Counted from the stretch's first letter, positions 9,674-19,034 are shown. The stretch is 64,000 nucleotides of DNA from Pseudoruegeria sp. HB172150 (GCF_013184805.1 NZ_JAATNG010000001.1:1550001-1614000), one strand, 5' to 3'. Translations and numbers: made by a program. The notes: generated by a model from the letters alone, not told the origin.

Positions 9674-9704
9674 AAAAGCGCGCCGGGACGAACATCCCGG
9701 CGCG
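9674..9704 (-). terminator. Rho-independent terminator of the leftward amidohydrolase operon
   Basis: A perfect 10-bp stem (CGCGCCGGGA / TCCCGGCGCG) with a 6-base loop lies 35 bases beyond the amidohydrolase stop. Read on the minus strand it is followed by CTTTTG. It also sits just past the end of the rightward pseudogene and may once have served both. Confidence 0.75.
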
Positions 9705-9738
9705 TGAACTCAGCTAACGCGCAGGCCCGAGGAGAGTA

Positions 9739-10839
9739 TCAGAATCCATAGACCGCCCGAGCGTTGTCGCGCAGGATCGCCTGCTTTTCCTCTGGCTTCA
9801 GGCCGATCTTGAAGGCGCGGGTGGGATCGTCGAAATCCCAGTGCGGATAGTCCGACGAGAACATCAGCTTGTCGGCGCCCAGCCAGCGGATCAGATGCTT
9901 CATGTCGGCGACGCGCGGCGGCTCCTCGACCGGCTGAGTGGTCAACCAGACCTGACGACGAACGTATTCCGACGGCTTCTGCTTTACATGCGGAACTTCA
10001 TCGCGCATCCGTTCCCATTCGCGGTCCATCCGCCACATCAGCGGCACCAGCCAGGCAAAGCCACCCTCGACCAGCACCAGTTTCAGGTTCGGGAAGCGTT
10101 CGAAGACACCTTCGAAGATCAGGGAGATCAGCGAGGACTGGATGGCGTTCGACACCGCGTAATGTTCCTCGATGTAGAACGACGCATTGCCGCCGCCGGT
10201 ATTCTCGCGCCAGCCGAAGGGCGCGGTGTGCATCGCGACGGGCATTCCGTGCGCCTCTGCCGCCTCGAAGATTGGCCAGTAGCGGCGGCGGCCCGATGGC
10301 TCCATCCCGCGCGGCACGAAACCGACCTGGCAGAACCGCTTGTCACCTGCCCGTTCTTCCAGTTCGCGGACTGCGGCGGGCGTATCTTCCTGCGGGAGGA
10401 CCATGGTGCCGCGCAGGCGGTCCTCTTTCGAGCACCACTTGTCGATCTGCCAGTCGTTCATCGCCGCGCAATAGGCGGCACTGAAATCGAGATCCATCAG
10501 CGAGGGCCCGGCGCTCAGCGACTGCAGGATGCCGATCTCGATGTTGAGCGGGTCGAGATGCTGTTCGCGCATGAAGTCGAGATCGGACGCCGCGGCGCCA
10601 CCACCCGGCGGAAAAGCGTCCTGCCGCATGCCAAGGCCCATGCGCGGATAGGCCAGGGCGCCGGTGATCGAGTTTGGCGGGCGAACGCCGAAGTCGCGGG
10701 CATAGTCGCGGTACTTCTGCGGCAGATAGCCGAGGATCTCGTCCTTCGTGGTAAAGCCGGGATGGATGTCGCAGTCGACAACGGTCAGCGCGGCTTCGCT
10801 TTCGGTTTCGGGCTGACGTTCAAGGACAGTATCGGCCAT
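9739..10839 (-). CDS. Amidohydrolase-2 family protein (ACMSD-like TIM barrel), second of a pair
   Basis: A 366-residue metal-dependent hydrolase or decarboxylase of the amidohydrolase-2 fold. Landmarks are VVDCDIHPGF near the N-terminus, HTAPFG mid-protein, VEGGFAWLVPLMWRMD, and FSSDYPHWDFD carrying the late metal-ligand aspartate near the C-terminus. The first motif is DxH (DCDIH) rather than the HxH of textbook amidohydrolases. I placed the start at the ATG at 10839, 7 bases after GGAGG; this begins two bases after the stop of the upstream paralog. The pair is therefore translationally coupled. The substrate is unknown; relatives of this clade decarboxylate or hydrolyse aromatic or cyclic acids. 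A terminator follows at 9674-9704. Confidence 0.82.
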   Translation of the reverse strand: MADTVLERQPETESEAALTVVDCDIHPGFTTKDEILGYLPQKYRDYARDFGVRPPNSITGALAYPRMGLGMRQDAFPPGGGAAASDLDFMREQHLDPLNIEIGILQSLSAGPSLMDLDFSAAYCAAMNDWQIDKWCSKEDRLRGTMVLPQEDTPAAVRELEERAGDKRFCQVGFVPRGMEPSGRRRYWPIFEAAEAHGMPVAMHTAPFGWRENTGGGNASFYIEEHYAVSNAIQSSLISLIFEGVFERFPNLKLVLVEGGFAWLVPLMWRMDREWERMRDEVPHVKQKPSEYVRRQVWLTTQPVEEPPRVADMKHLIRWLGADKLMFSSDYPHWDFDDPTRAFKIGLKPEEKQAILRDNARAVYGF

Positions 10840-10841
10840 GA

Positions 10842-11927
10842 TCACACCTCCAGCCGGGGATAGGTTTTCAGGACATTATCGCGAGCGACGGCCTGCGCCC
10901 AGTCCGCCGGGATCTCGGCGGGCCAGAGCGCGACGTCGCGTTGGTAGTCGTGCGGGAAGTCGGTCGCGAACAAAAGCTGATCCGGGCCGCCCATGCAGCC
11001 CATCAGCTCCGGCATCTCGTCAAAACCCGGCGGCGCATCGAAGGGGGCGATGGTCGTCCTGACCTGCCGCTCGATCACCACCTCGGGGCTGCTCTTGATC
11101 CACGGCACCTCTGTCCGGATGCCGCGCCATTCTTTCGCCAGGCGCCAGATCGTGGCGAATAGCCACGACGCGCCACTTTCGGCCATCACGACCGTCATCT
11201 CCGGGTGGCGGTCCAGCACGCCCTCGGCCAGAAGGCTCGCCACGCTGTTCGCGGCGGCCTGCGAGTAGTGAATGATGTCTTCGACCAGGTAGGAGGGGAA
11301 GCCCGATTGTGTCGGCGCGTGGCGGAAGGCGCTGCCGGAATGGACACACAGTGCGAAACCGCATTCCGCGGCGGCGTCGTAGATCGGCCAGAAGGTGCGG
11401 CGGCCCAGCGGTTCCTCGCCCATGCTGAGCGCGAGGATCTGCACGAACCGTTTGTCATCGCGATACCGGCGGATCTCCTCGGCCGCGGCTTCGGGATTGC
11501 GGAACGGCACCAGCAGCGAGGCGCGCAGTCGCGGATCGCGGTCAAGCCATTCAGAGGCCAGCCAACGATTCATTGCGCCGCAGGTCGCGGCCTGCATGTA
11601 GGGATCGTAGAGCCCCTGCACCCCGTTCACGAGGTTCAGGATCGCCGCCGACAGGTCCAGCGGATCGAGCAGCGCCTTTCCCAGCGCCTCGGCAGAGGCG
11701 ATGGCATCCGCCGCGCCGGGCGGATTGAACGGCCGGGCGCTGGAGGGATAACCGACCAGTTCCAGCCGGTCGATGCCACGGTAAGGGAACATGTCCTGCC
11801 AGTAGGCATCGAGGAACGGCATCAGGTCTGCCTGCCCGGGGCTGCGCGGGTGTACGTCGCAGTCGATGGCGTTCAAGCCGGCGACGGACAGGCCCGCTGC
11901 GGGGCGATCTTCAGCCAACGTGTTCAT
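10842..11927 (-). CDS. Amidohydrolase-2 family protein, first of a tandem pair
   Basis: A 361-residue paralog of the gene just downstream, sharing the same landmarks: NAIDCDVHPRS near residue 20, CVHSGSAF, MAESGASWLFATIWRL, and FATDFPHDY near the C-terminus. The start is the ATG at 11927, six bases after AGGAGG; an earlier in-frame ATG at 11951 lacks a ribosome site. As in its partner, the first metal motif reads DxH. The two subunits may form a heteromer, since they are similar in length, adjacent and coupled. They are followed upstream by an aldo/keto reductase on the same strand, 72 bases away, and face the peptide-type ABC importer, suggesting a shared catabolic pathway for an imported compound. 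Confidence 0.82.
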   Translation of the reverse strand: MNTLAEDRPAAGLSVAGLNAIDCDVHPRSPGQADLMPFLDAYWQDMFPYRGIDRLELVGYPSSARPFNPPGAADAIASAEALGKALLDPLDLSAAILNLVNGVQGLYDPYMQAATCGAMNRWLASEWLDRDPRLRASLLVPFRNPEAAAEEIRRYRDDKRFVQILALSMGEEPLGRRTFWPIYDAAAECGFALCVHSGSAFRHAPTQSGFPSYLVEDIIHYSQAAANSVASLLAEGVLDRHPEMTVVMAESGASWLFATIWRLAKEWRGIRTEVPWIKSSPEVVIERQVRTTIAPFDAPPGFDEMPELMGCMGGPDQLLFATDFPHDYQRDVALWPAEIPADWAQAVARDNVLKTYPRLEV

Positions 11928-11999
11928 TTCGTTCCTCCTCGTCTTCATCAAATGGCGCTGCGATGCGCCGTCGTCCAGTGCTGCGCCGATCCGCCGCGC

Positions 12000-12974
12000 T
12001 CAGAACCCGCTGACGGGCCGGGGCCGGTATGGCGCCTCCAGCAACGCGATTTCCTCGGGCGTCAGCGTGAGATCCAGCGACGCACGTGCGTCGGTCACAT
12101 GCCCCGGCCGCGATACGCCGATGATCGGCGCGGTCACGCCAGGCACCTGCAGAACCCAGGCCATCGCGACCTGTGCCATCGGCACGCCGCGCGCTTCGGC
12201 CACGGTCTGCACCACCTCGACCACGGTGCGGTCAACAGTGCGGCTGTCGCCATAGGTGCCGACCATGCGTTTGTCGGTCCGCGTCCGCTCTGTCTCTTCG
12301 CCCCAGGGCCGCGCCAGACGGCCCGAGGCCAGCGGCGACCATGGCATGACCGCGATGCCGTCGTGACGGCAAAGCGGCAGCATCTCACGCTCTTCCTCGC
12401 GGTAGATCAGATTCACCTGATCCTGCATCGACACGAATTTCGCGCCGCCGATCCGCTCGGCCGCCTGCTGATACTTCAGAAACTGCCAGGCATACATCGA
12501 CGATGCGCCGATATAGCGGGCCTTCCCCGCGCGCACGACTTCGTTCAGCGCGTCCATCGTCTCCTCGAACGGCGTCAGCGGGTCGGCGCGATGGATCTGG
12601 TAGAGGTCGACATAGTCGGTGCCCAGCCGCTTCAGGCTCTGGTCGATCTCGTGCAGGATCGCTTTGCGCGACAGTCCGCGGCCGTTAGGGCCCGGCTTCA
12701 TCGGCGAACAGACCTTGGTGGCTAGCACGATCTCGTCCCGCGGGGCGATATCCCACAGGACTTGGCCGGTGATCTCTTCCGACGTTCCTTCCGAATAGAC
12801 GTTGGCGGTGTCGAAGAAATTGATCCCACCGTCCCATGCCGCGCGAAACATCGTGCGGGCATCGTCGAGGCCCAGTGTCCAGGGTCGAAGCTCAGTCGGC
12901 TTGCCGAAGGACATCGAGCCAAAGCACAGCCGACTAACCTGCATCCCCGTCGATCCGAATCGGACGTAGTCCAT
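12000..12974 (-). CDS. Aldo/keto reductase
   Basis: A 324-residue NAD(P)H-dependent oxidoreductase of the aldo/keto reductase superfamily, TIM barrel, cytosolic. It starts MDYVRFGSTGMQVSRLCFG, the standard AKR opening, with GGAAAGG seven bases upstream; the longer frame from 13064 adds 30 non-homologous residues. The catalytic tetrad is visible: D and Y in FFDTANVYSEG, K in VLATKV and H in DLYQIHRADPL. The cofactor end motif GVSRPGHV follows near the C-terminus. It is the promoter-proximal gene of the leftward amidohydrolase operon and divergent from the ABC importer operon. It probably reduces or oxidises an intermediate of the imported substrate; the identity is not visible. Confidence 0.9.
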   Translation of the reverse strand: MDYVRFGSTGMQVSRLCFGSMSFGKPTELRPWTLGLDDARTMFRAAWDGGINFFDTANVYSEGTSEEITGQVLWDIAPRDEIVLATKVCSPMKPGPNGRGLSRKAILHEIDQSLKRLGTDYVDLYQIHRADPLTPFEETMDALNEVVRAGKARYIGASSMYAWQFLKYQQAAERIGGAKFVSMQDQVNLIYREEEREMLPLCRHDGIAVMPWSPLASGRLARPWGEETERTRTDKRMVGTYGDSRTVDRTVVEVVQTVAEARGVPMAQVAMAWVLQVPGVTAPIIGVSRPGHVTDARASLDLTLTPEEIALLEAPYRPRPVSGF

Positions 12975-13466
12975 CATGCGGCCTTTCCCGGATGAGGGAA
13001 CGGCGAAAACCATCCCTGCCGATGGCCTGCCGGCCGGTGTGGCCGAATGATACTGCCGAGGCACGAAACCCCGATTGCGATCGAATGCACGGTCACTCCT
13101 CCCCGACCGGTGCGGGCCACACGGAAAAAGGTGCGGCAGACGCTCATGATTCCTGGGCGACGTCGAGAATTCATGGCCGGCCAGCCCTTTTGCTTCCTAG
13201 CCGCCAGATCCGGAAATGTATACAGATTTGCGTGATCGTGACCGAATTCATTGATCATATCCCGTTTTTGGAGCAAGAATGTCTACATGTCGGTCGTTGC
13301 GCCGGCGAATCATGGGAGGAACGGACGTGTGGGAGGGACACGTCCAGTTCGGATGGCGTACAGGGTCGCCGTCGAACCAATGTCCCGGATGGATACGCAG
13401 ATTTCGCGGTGCGCCGCGGCACGGAAGCCAGTTGCGGCGTCAAGCTGCACGACAGGGAGGAGCAGA
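12975..13466. other. Divergent promoter region between the aldo/keto reductase and the ABC importer
   Basis: About 490 bases with no credible gene; upstream extensions of both flanking frames cross it but lack ribosome sites and family sequence. It should hold the promoters of both the leftward catabolic operon and the rightward importer operon. The only notable element is the TGTATACA palindrome listed separately. Confidence 0.55.
13217..13224. promoter_or_regulatory. Palindrome TGTATACA, candidate regulator half-palindromes
   Basis: A perfect 8-bp palindrome within the divergent spacer, 250 bases upstream of the importer start and 240 upstream of the reductase start. Motifs of the form TGTATACA are bound by several GntR (FCD) regulators, but no GntR gene is in the window. 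It is short enough to be chance. Confidence 0.25.
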
Positions 13467-14486
13467 ATGTCAGCGATGGCAGCGCCGGCCGAGGCCGCCG
13501 CAAGCAACCGGATACTCGAAATCCGCGACCTGAACCTGTCGCTCAGGGACGATCACGGCTGGGTGCAGGTCCTGAATGACGTGAGCTTCTCGGTTCGGCC
13601 AAACGAGATCCTCGGCATGGTCGGCGAGTCGGGCAGCGGCAAGTCGATGACAGCCCTGTCGATCCTGCGTCTGCACGCAAAGCGCGACGCACAGCTTTCG
13701 GGGCAGATCCAGTTCGACGGCCATAACCTCGCAACGGCTTCCGAAGGACGCATGCGGCGCATCCGCGGCCGGCACGTCAGCATGATCTTCCAGGAACCGA
13801 TGAGTGCGCTGGACCCGGTATTCACGGTCGGCGAACAGATCGCCGAGACTGTGCGCCGGCATTTCGGGGTCAGCCGCAAGGAAGCCTTCGAACGCGCGGT
13901 TGCGGCGCTCGATAGCGTGGGTATCGCCTCGCCGCGCACCTGCGCCGGGCTTTACCCTATGGCCCTGTCGGGCGGCATGCGACAACGGGTGATGATCGCG
14001 ATGGCACTGGTCTGCGAGCCGAAACTGTTGCTGGCGGACGAGCCCACGACGGCGCTGGACGTGACGATCCAGGCCCAGATCATGGATTTGCTACTGGAGC
14101 TGGCGCAGAAGACCGGAACCTCAGTTCTGCTGATCACCCACGATCTGGGGCTGGTGGCAGAGACCTGCGACCGGGTCATAACGATGTATGCCGGCCAGAT
14201 TGTCGAGGAAGGGCGAGTGCGCGACGTGATCTCGAACCCGCAGCATCCGTATACGGCGGGGCTGATGCGCTCGATCCCCGACGCGCACAGGCCGCGCGGC
14301 GGGTTGTCCTCGATCGCGGGCCGAGTGCCTTCCTTCCGCAATATGCCCGAGGGCTGCCGGTTCCGCCCGCGCTGCGAGTTCGTCGAGGCCGCCTGTTCCC
14401 AGACGCAGCGGCTCACTGAAACCGGCGGTCACCTGGTGCGGTGCCATCGCGCAAGGCAACTGTCGTTGGAAGGAGCGCCGGCATGA
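13467..14486 (+). CDS. Peptide-type ABC importer ATP-binding protein (DppD/OppD-like)
   Basis: A 339-residue ABC ATPase of the oligopeptide/dipeptide class. Walker A is GESGSGKS at residues 53-60, the signature [15 protein letters not shown] starts at residue 167, and Walker B/D-loop is [13 protein letters not shown] at about 185-197. The C-terminal OppD/F extension (CRFRPRCEF, with cysteines typical of the Fe-S/zinc-like motif of this class) is present. The start at 13467 is preceded by GGGAGGAG. The longer frame from 13251 has no ribosome site. It is the first of five importer genes in the order ATPase-ATPase-binding protein-permease-permease, and its stop overlaps the next start (ATGA). 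The cargo is a peptide or a small catabolic substrate of the neighbouring amidohydrolases. Confidence 0.92.
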   Translation: MSAMAAPAEAAASNRILEIRDLNLSLRDDHGWVQVLNDVSFSVRPNEILGMVGESGSGKSMTALSILRLHAKRDAQLSGQIQFDGHNLATASEGRMRRIRGRHVSMIFQEPMSALDPVFTVGEQIAETVRRHFGVSRKEAFERAVAALDSVGIASPRTCAGLYPMALSGGMRQRVMIAMALVCEPKLLLADEPTTALDVTIQAQIMDLLLELAQKTGTSVLLITHDLGLVAETCDRVITMYAGQIVEEGRVRDVISNPQHPYTAGLMRSIPDAHRPRGGLSSIAGRVPSFRNMPEGCRFRPRCEFVEAACSQTQRLTETGGHLVRCHRARQLSLEGAPA

Positions 14487-15532
14487 AGTTGCCAGCGGCC
14501 ACGGTCAAAGATCTGCACGTTACCTTCGGTGGAACGGTGCGCGCGGTGGACGGTGTGACCTTCACCGTCGAGGATGGAGAGATTTTCGGGGTTATAGGTG
14601 AATCCGGTTCCGGCAAGTCGACGCTGGGGCGTTGCCTTGTCTGCCTGATCAACCCCTCGGACGGCGAAGTCAGGCACCGGGACGTCGATCCCTTCGCGCT
14701 GAGCCGGCGCCAGCTGAACCGGCACCGCAGGCGGTGCCAGATGGTCAGCCAGGACCCGAACGCAGCGCTCGATCCCCGGATGACGATCCTGCAAAGCCTT
14801 TGCGAACCGCTGAACATCGCGGGCATCGGCAGCCGCGAAAAACGGCGCGAGAAGGCATACGAGATGCTCGACCGAGTGTCGCTCGCCGCGGAGTTCGCGA
14901 ACCGCTATCCGCACGAGTTGTCCGGCGGCCAGAAGCAGCGGGTCAACATAGCCCGCGCCTTGATGCTCGACCCGGAACTGATCGTCTGCGACGAGGTGGT
15001 CGCGGCGCTCGACGTGTCGATCCAGGCCGACATGCTGAACCTGTTTTCGCGGCTTAAGGACGAGCTGAAGCTAACCTATGTCTTCATCAGCCACGACCTA
15101 CGCGTGGTCAGCCACATCTCCGACCGCGTGGCGGTGATGTATTTCGGGACCATCGTGGAACTCGGCCCGGCGCGCGAAGTGATGGACCGTCCGCTGCACC
15201 CCTATACCGAAGCCTTGGGCTCGGCAGAGCCGAAGCTTGCCGCGGATGCCGCAGAGCGCCGGGGCCGGATCATCCTGCAGGGCGAAATCCCGAACTCGGC
15301 GAAACCGCCCACCGGCTGCCGGTTCCACACCCGCTGCCCGCGAGCCGAGGCACGCTGTTCGGGCGAGGTGCCCGCGACCCGCGAACTGATGCCGGGCCGC
15401 TATGTCGCCTGCCACTTCGCCGAAGAGATGCTGGCACGCCATTCAGACACAACAACCATAAGGCCCGGTGACAACGGTGCCCGCGCCGCCACGGCGCAAC
15501 CTGTCGAACTTCGACACGACGGCCGGGCCTGA
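14483..15532 (+). CDS. Peptide-type ABC importer ATP-binding protein (DppF/OppF-like)
   Basis: A 349-residue second ATPase of the same importer. Walker A is GESGSGKST at residues 39-47, the signature is LSGGQKQRVNIARAL, and the OppF-type C-terminal cysteine motif is CRFHTRCPRAEARC. The Walker B/D-loop reads VCDEVVAALDVS instead of the usual DEPxSALD, so the proline after the catalytic glutamate is replaced by valine. The catalytic glutamate itself is kept, so activity is expected. The start overlaps the upstream stop by four bases and has AAGGAG before it. It presumably forms a heterodimer with the ATPase at 13467-14486. Confidence 0.92.
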   Translation: MKLPAATVKDLHVTFGGTVRAVDGVTFTVEDGEIFGVIGESGSGKSTLGRCLVCLINPSDGEVRHRDVDPFALSRRQLNRHRRRCQMVSQDPNAALDPRMTILQSLCEPLNIAGIGSREKRREKAYEMLDRVSLAAEFANRYPHELSGGQKQRVNIARALMLDPELIVCDEVVAALDVSIQADMLNLFSRLKDELKLTYVFISHDLRVVSHISDRVAVMYFGTIVELGPAREVMDRPLHPYTEALGSAEPKLAADAAERRGRIILQGEIPNSAKPPTGCRFHTRCPRAEARCSGEVPATRELMPGRYVACHFAEEMLARHSDTTTIRPGDNGARAATAQPVELRHDGRA

Positions 15533-15563
15533 TGCCTGCCCACAAAGAGGAGGAACCTAAGAC

Positions 15564-17120
15564 ATGAAGAACGGAACCCACTTGTCCGGCGTGAGCCGCC
15601 GCACGATTCTGCAGGGCGCGGCGGCGGTCGGCGGATCGCTTCTGGTGCCGGCGACGGTGCGCGCGCAGGCACAGCCTGTCAGCGGCGGCACACTGCGGGT
15701 CGCGATGCCCTACAACCCGGCGGCGCTCGACCCGCTGACGGGCCGCAACAACCCGGATTTCAACACGCTCTACACGATCTTCGACGCGCTGATCGGGTTC
15801 GAACCCTCGACGCTTGAACTGAAGCCGATGCTGGCGAAGTCGTGGGAGTTCACCGACCCGACGACGCTGGTACTTGAACTCCAGGAGGGCGTCGAATTCC
15901 ATGACGGCGAGCCGTTCAACGCCGACGCGGTGGTGTTCCACTTGACGCGCTGTAAGGACGATCCGCGATCGAACGTCAAATCCGACGTGGCCTCCATCGA
16001 CACTGTCGAAGCGACCGGGCCGATGCAGGTCTCGATCAAGCTGACCCGTCCCGACGCCTCGCTGCCCGCGGTGCTGACCGACCGGCCCGGCCTGATCGTG
16101 TCGCCGAAGTCCGTCAAGGAAGCGGCGGACGGCAATGTCGACAGAGCGCCCGTAGGCACAGGGCCGTTCAAGTTCGTCGAATGGCGCGACAACGACCTGA
16201 TCAAGGTCGAGCGCAACACGAACTACTGGGCTGACGCGCCCTACCTCGACGCCATCGATCTGCGCATCATCAACGAGCTGAACACCGCGGCCCGGACCGT
16301 CACCGCGGGCGAAGCCGATATCGCGCTGAACCTCGGCGCACAGCAGATCGCCGTTGCCCGTCGTTCCGGCGACCTGGAGGCAGAAGCGACGCCCTCGCTG
16401 ATCTACTATACGTCCTTCCTGAACTACGCACGCGGCCCGCTGGCCGACGTAAAGGTGCGCCAAGCGATGAACTGGGCGCTCAACCGTGAGGATATCAACC
16501 GTGTGATCATGCTGGAACTCGGGCAGGGGCACTGCAGCATGTTCCCATCCGGCTTCTGGGCTAACGATCCAGAGACCGAGAACTATTATACCCATGACAT
16601 CGACCGCGCGAAGGCGCTGCTCGCCGAAGCGGGGCACTCCAACGGTATCGAGATCGAAACCTGGGCCTGGCCTGATCAGGCCGCGCAGCAGCGGCAGGAG
16701 GTCGTCAGCGCGCAACTGGCTGAGGCCGGTATCCGGCTAAAGGTGACGCCCGCAACACCACCCCAGGCAATGCAGAACTTCCTTGGAGACAAGCAGGGCG
16801 ACCAATTGCTGTCTCCGACCGGCGGCCTGCCCGACCCGAGCCTCGCCTATGATCGAGTGTTCTCGGCGTCCGCCTACCGGAACGCCGGCGAGATCGAACT
16901 CGACGGCTATCGTCCGCTCATGGACGCGTCACTTTCGACGTTCGATCAGGATGCACGCCAGAAGGTCATGTACGACATGCAGCGTTTCGTCCTCGAGAAT
17001 GCGCTGCACCTGCCGCAATACCTTTCGGCAGGTATGATCGTCCGCAGACCTGAAGTGAATGGGTTCGAATTCGGCCTTCCGCAGCGACCGCGATTCCACA
17101 AAGTGTGGATTGCGGCCTAA
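15564..17120 (+). CDS. ABC importer substrate-binding protein, family 5 (DppA/OppA-like), Tat-type signal
   Basis: A 518-residue periplasmic binding protein of the peptide/nickel family 5. The N-terminus carries a twin-arginine motif (SRRTILQGAA) and a hydrophobic stretch ending at VRAQA, implying folded export through Tat. The mature part has the family's features: GGTLRVAMPYNPAALDPL, LELQEGVEFHDGEPFNADAVV and PVGTGPFKFVEW. It has a strong ribosome site (GAGGAGG). The two ATPases lie upstream and the two permeases downstream, completing one operon. Family-5 proteins carry peptides, opines, glycosides and nickel; nothing here fixes the ligand. Confidence 0.92.
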   Translation: MKNGTHLSGVSRRTILQGAAAVGGSLLVPATVRAQAQPVSGGTLRVAMPYNPAALDPLTGRNNPDFNTLYTIFDALIGFEPSTLELKPMLAKSWEFTDPTTLVLELQEGVEFHDGEPFNADAVVFHLTRCKDDPRSNVKSDVASIDTVEATGPMQVSIKLTRPDASLPAVLTDRPGLIVSPKSVKEAADGNVDRAPVGTGPFKFVEWRDNDLIKVERNTNYWADAPYLDAIDLRIINELNTAARTVTAGEADIALNLGAQQIAVARRSGDLEAEATPSLIYYTSFLNYARGPLADVKVRQAMNWALNREDINRVIMLELGQGHCSMFPSGFWANDPETENYYTHDIDRAKALLAEAGHSNGIEIETWAWPDQAAQQRQEVVSAQLAEAGIRLKVTPATPPQAMQNFLGDKQGDQLLSPTGGLPDPSLAYDRVFSASAYRNAGEIELDGYRPLMDASLSTFDQDARQKVMYDMQRFVLENALHLPQYLSAGMIVRRPEVNGFEFGLPQRPRFHKVWIAA

Positions 17121-17147
17121 CTGAAACAACGGATCGCCGGGAGATCA

Positions 17148-18107
17148 ATGATGTACGCTATCGGACGAATGATCCTGCGGCGGCTGGGACAATTAGTTCC
17201 TGTCGTGCTCGTCGCGACATTTGTCGTGTTTTCGCTCGTCTTCATTATGCCCGGCGATCCTGCAATCGTCTTGGCCGGCGACTACGCCACCCAGGAGCGG
17301 ATCGACGAAATTCGACGCATCCACGGCTTCGACCAGCCGATGCTGGTTCAATATCTGAATTGGCTGTGGAACGTGCTGCATTTCGACCTTGGCCAGTCAC
17401 TCTATTCGAACGAGGATGTGGCGAAGCTGATCTCGGACCGCCTGCCGCACACGATCCTTCTGGTCGCTTACGCATTGATGCTGGGCGCGGTGATCGGAAT
17501 TCCGATGGGTATCTACGCTGCGACTCAGCAGGGCTCGACCATCGACAAGCTGATCACGTCCTTCGCCTCGCTCGGCGTCGCCATACCCAACTTTTGGCTG
17601 GGGATCATCCTGGTCACCTATTTCTCATTGACTTGGCACCTGTTCCCGGCGACCGGTGCCGTCAGTTTCTGGGACGATCCAGTCGAAGCGTTGCGTCATG
17701 CGACGCTGCCCGCGCTGGCGCTGTCGACCAACGTGGTTGCGGTCCTCGCCCGGCAGGTTCGCAGCGCACTGCTTGAGGTCCTGACCTCGCAGCACTTCCG
17801 CACACTTCGTGCCAAGGGACTCGGATCGTCGTCGATCCTCTGGAAACATGGGCTCCGCAATGTCGCCGCAACGATGCTGACGATTACCGGCCTGCAGGTG
17901 AATCGCCTGTTCTCAAGCGCGGTGATCCTCGAGGCGGTCTTTGCCATTCCCGGCGTTGGCGCCCTGATCAGCTATTCTGCCTTGAACAAAGACATTCCCG
18001 TAGTGCAGGGCATCGCACTGGTGCTGGTGATCTACGTCATTCTTATCAACCTGATCGTTGACGTGCTGAACGCGCTCCTCGATCCGCGTGTGGCAGCCTC
18101 GACATGA
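17148..18107 (+). CDS. ABC importer permease (DppB-like)
   Basis: A 319-residue inner-membrane permease with about six transmembrane helices. The opening ILRRLGQLVPVVLVATFVVF is the DppB-type first helix. The first periplasmic region contains PGDPAIVLAG and the conserved RIHGFDQPMLVQYL, and the ATPase-contacting EAA loop reads RTLRAKGLGSSSIL near residue 215. The C-terminus is the helix-rich AIPGVGALISYSALNKDIPVVQG segment. There are two adjacent ATGs; either fits. The gene overlaps the next permease (ATGA), and it pairs with it to form the transmembrane channel. Confidence 0.92.
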   Translation: MMYAIGRMILRRLGQLVPVVLVATFVVFSLVFIMPGDPAIVLAGDYATQERIDEIRRIHGFDQPMLVQYLNWLWNVLHFDLGQSLYSNEDVAKLISDRLPHTILLVAYALMLGAVIGIPMGIYAATQQGSTIDKLITSFASLGVAIPNFWLGIILVTYFSLTWHLFPATGAVSFWDDPVEALRHATLPALALSTNVVAVLARQVRSALLEVLTSQHFRTLRAKGLGSSSILWKHGLRNVAATMLTITGLQVNRLFSSAVILEAVFAIPGVGALISYSALNKDIPVVQGIALVLVIYVILINLIVDVLNALLDPRVAAST

Positions 18108-19027
18108 CAGACGCTACGAACAACAACGCTGCCGTCAGGGCCTCTGCAGAACGCGCGGCGGTGGCTGCACTGCCACGGCAGGAAAGCGTTGCGACGTGGC
18201 TTTGGAACTGGCTGAAGCACGATAAGCGAGCGGCGATCAGCATCACCTATCTGGCGATTCTCGTGATTGCAGCGATCCTTGCGCCGTTATTCGCCCCTTA
18301 CGACCCGAACGAACAGAACCTGATGGACTTGTTGATGCCGCCAAGCTCGGCGCATTGGCTGGGAACGGACGACCTTGGCCGCGACACCTTCAGCCGGTTG
18401 CTCTATGGTTCTTACAACGCGCTCTACGCGGCGGGGCTCGCCGTCGGGATCGCGGTAGCCATCGGCGTTCCGGTCGGGGTCGTCATCGGGTTCGTTGGCG
18501 GCTGGATTGATGAGGCGGTCAGCCGCGTAATCGACGCCATCCTCGCGTTTCCACCACTGGTTCTGGCCGTTGCCGTTACCGGCGCCTTGGGCATCGGCTT
18601 GACAAACGCAATGATCGCGGTTGGCTTTTCCTTTGCGCCGGTAATCGCGCGGACCATGCGCGCTCAAACACTGGTGGTGAAGAACGCAGTTTACGTGGAG
18701 GCGGCGACCGGCTTCGGAGCGTCACGCGCGCATCTGATAGTCAGGCACATCGTTCCGAACGCGATTCAGCCGGTGATCGTCGAAATCACGTTGATGCTGG
18801 CTGTGGCGCTGCTGGCCGAAGCTGGTCTTAGCTTCCTCTCGCTCGGTGTTCAGCCGCCGGAATCGAGCTGGGGCGGCATGCTGGCGCGCGCCTATCATTA
18901 TGTCGAGGTGGCGCCCGCACAGATGCTGGCACCAGGTTTTGCGATCCTGCTGACGGCGCTCGCGTTCAACACGCTTGGGGAGTCGATCCGCGTCCTGCTC
19001 GACCCGACGATCAAGAAAAAACGGTAA
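18104..19027 (+). CDS. ABC importer permease (DppC-like)
   Basis: A 307-residue partner permease. The N-terminal extension before the first helix (about 45 residues) is usual in DppC, and the motif ILAPLFAPYDPNEQN with HWLGTDDLGRDTFSRLLYGS is diagnostic. The EAA loop (YVEAATGFGASRAHLI) lies near residue 200. It is the last gene of the importer operon and ends 7 bases before the convergent soxT gene, with no visible hairpin between them. Confidence 0.92.
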   Translation: MTDATNNNAAVRASAERAAVAALPRQESVATWLWNWLKHDKRAAISITYLAILVIAAILAPLFAPYDPNEQNLMDLLMPPSSAHWLGTDDLGRDTFSRLLYGSYNALYAAGLAVGIAVAIGVPVGVVIGFVGGWIDEAVSRVIDAILAFPPLVLAVAVTGALGIGLTNAMIAVGFSFAPVIARTMRAQTLVVKNAVYVEAATGFGASRAHLIVRHIVPNAIQPVIVEITLMLAVALLAEAGLSFLSLGVQPPESSWGGMLARAYHYVEVAPAQMLAPGFAILLTALAFNTLGESIRVLLDPTIKKKR

Positions 19028-19034
19028 CGCGCGC

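Noticed and set aside
8883-9695. Leftward open frame of 270 codons
   Set aside because: It is antisense to the cysteine-synthase-family pseudogene, whose motifs are clear on the plus strand, and shows no family features of its own.
11205-12725. Rightward open frame of 506 codons across the amidohydrolase and reductase genes
   Set aside because: Antisense shadow of two well-recognised leftward genes in GC-rich DNA; it crosses their intergenic gap and has no domain signal.
15270-16715. Leftward open frame of 481 codons across the DppF and binding-protein genes
   Set aside because: Antisense shadow of two genes with strong family motifs.
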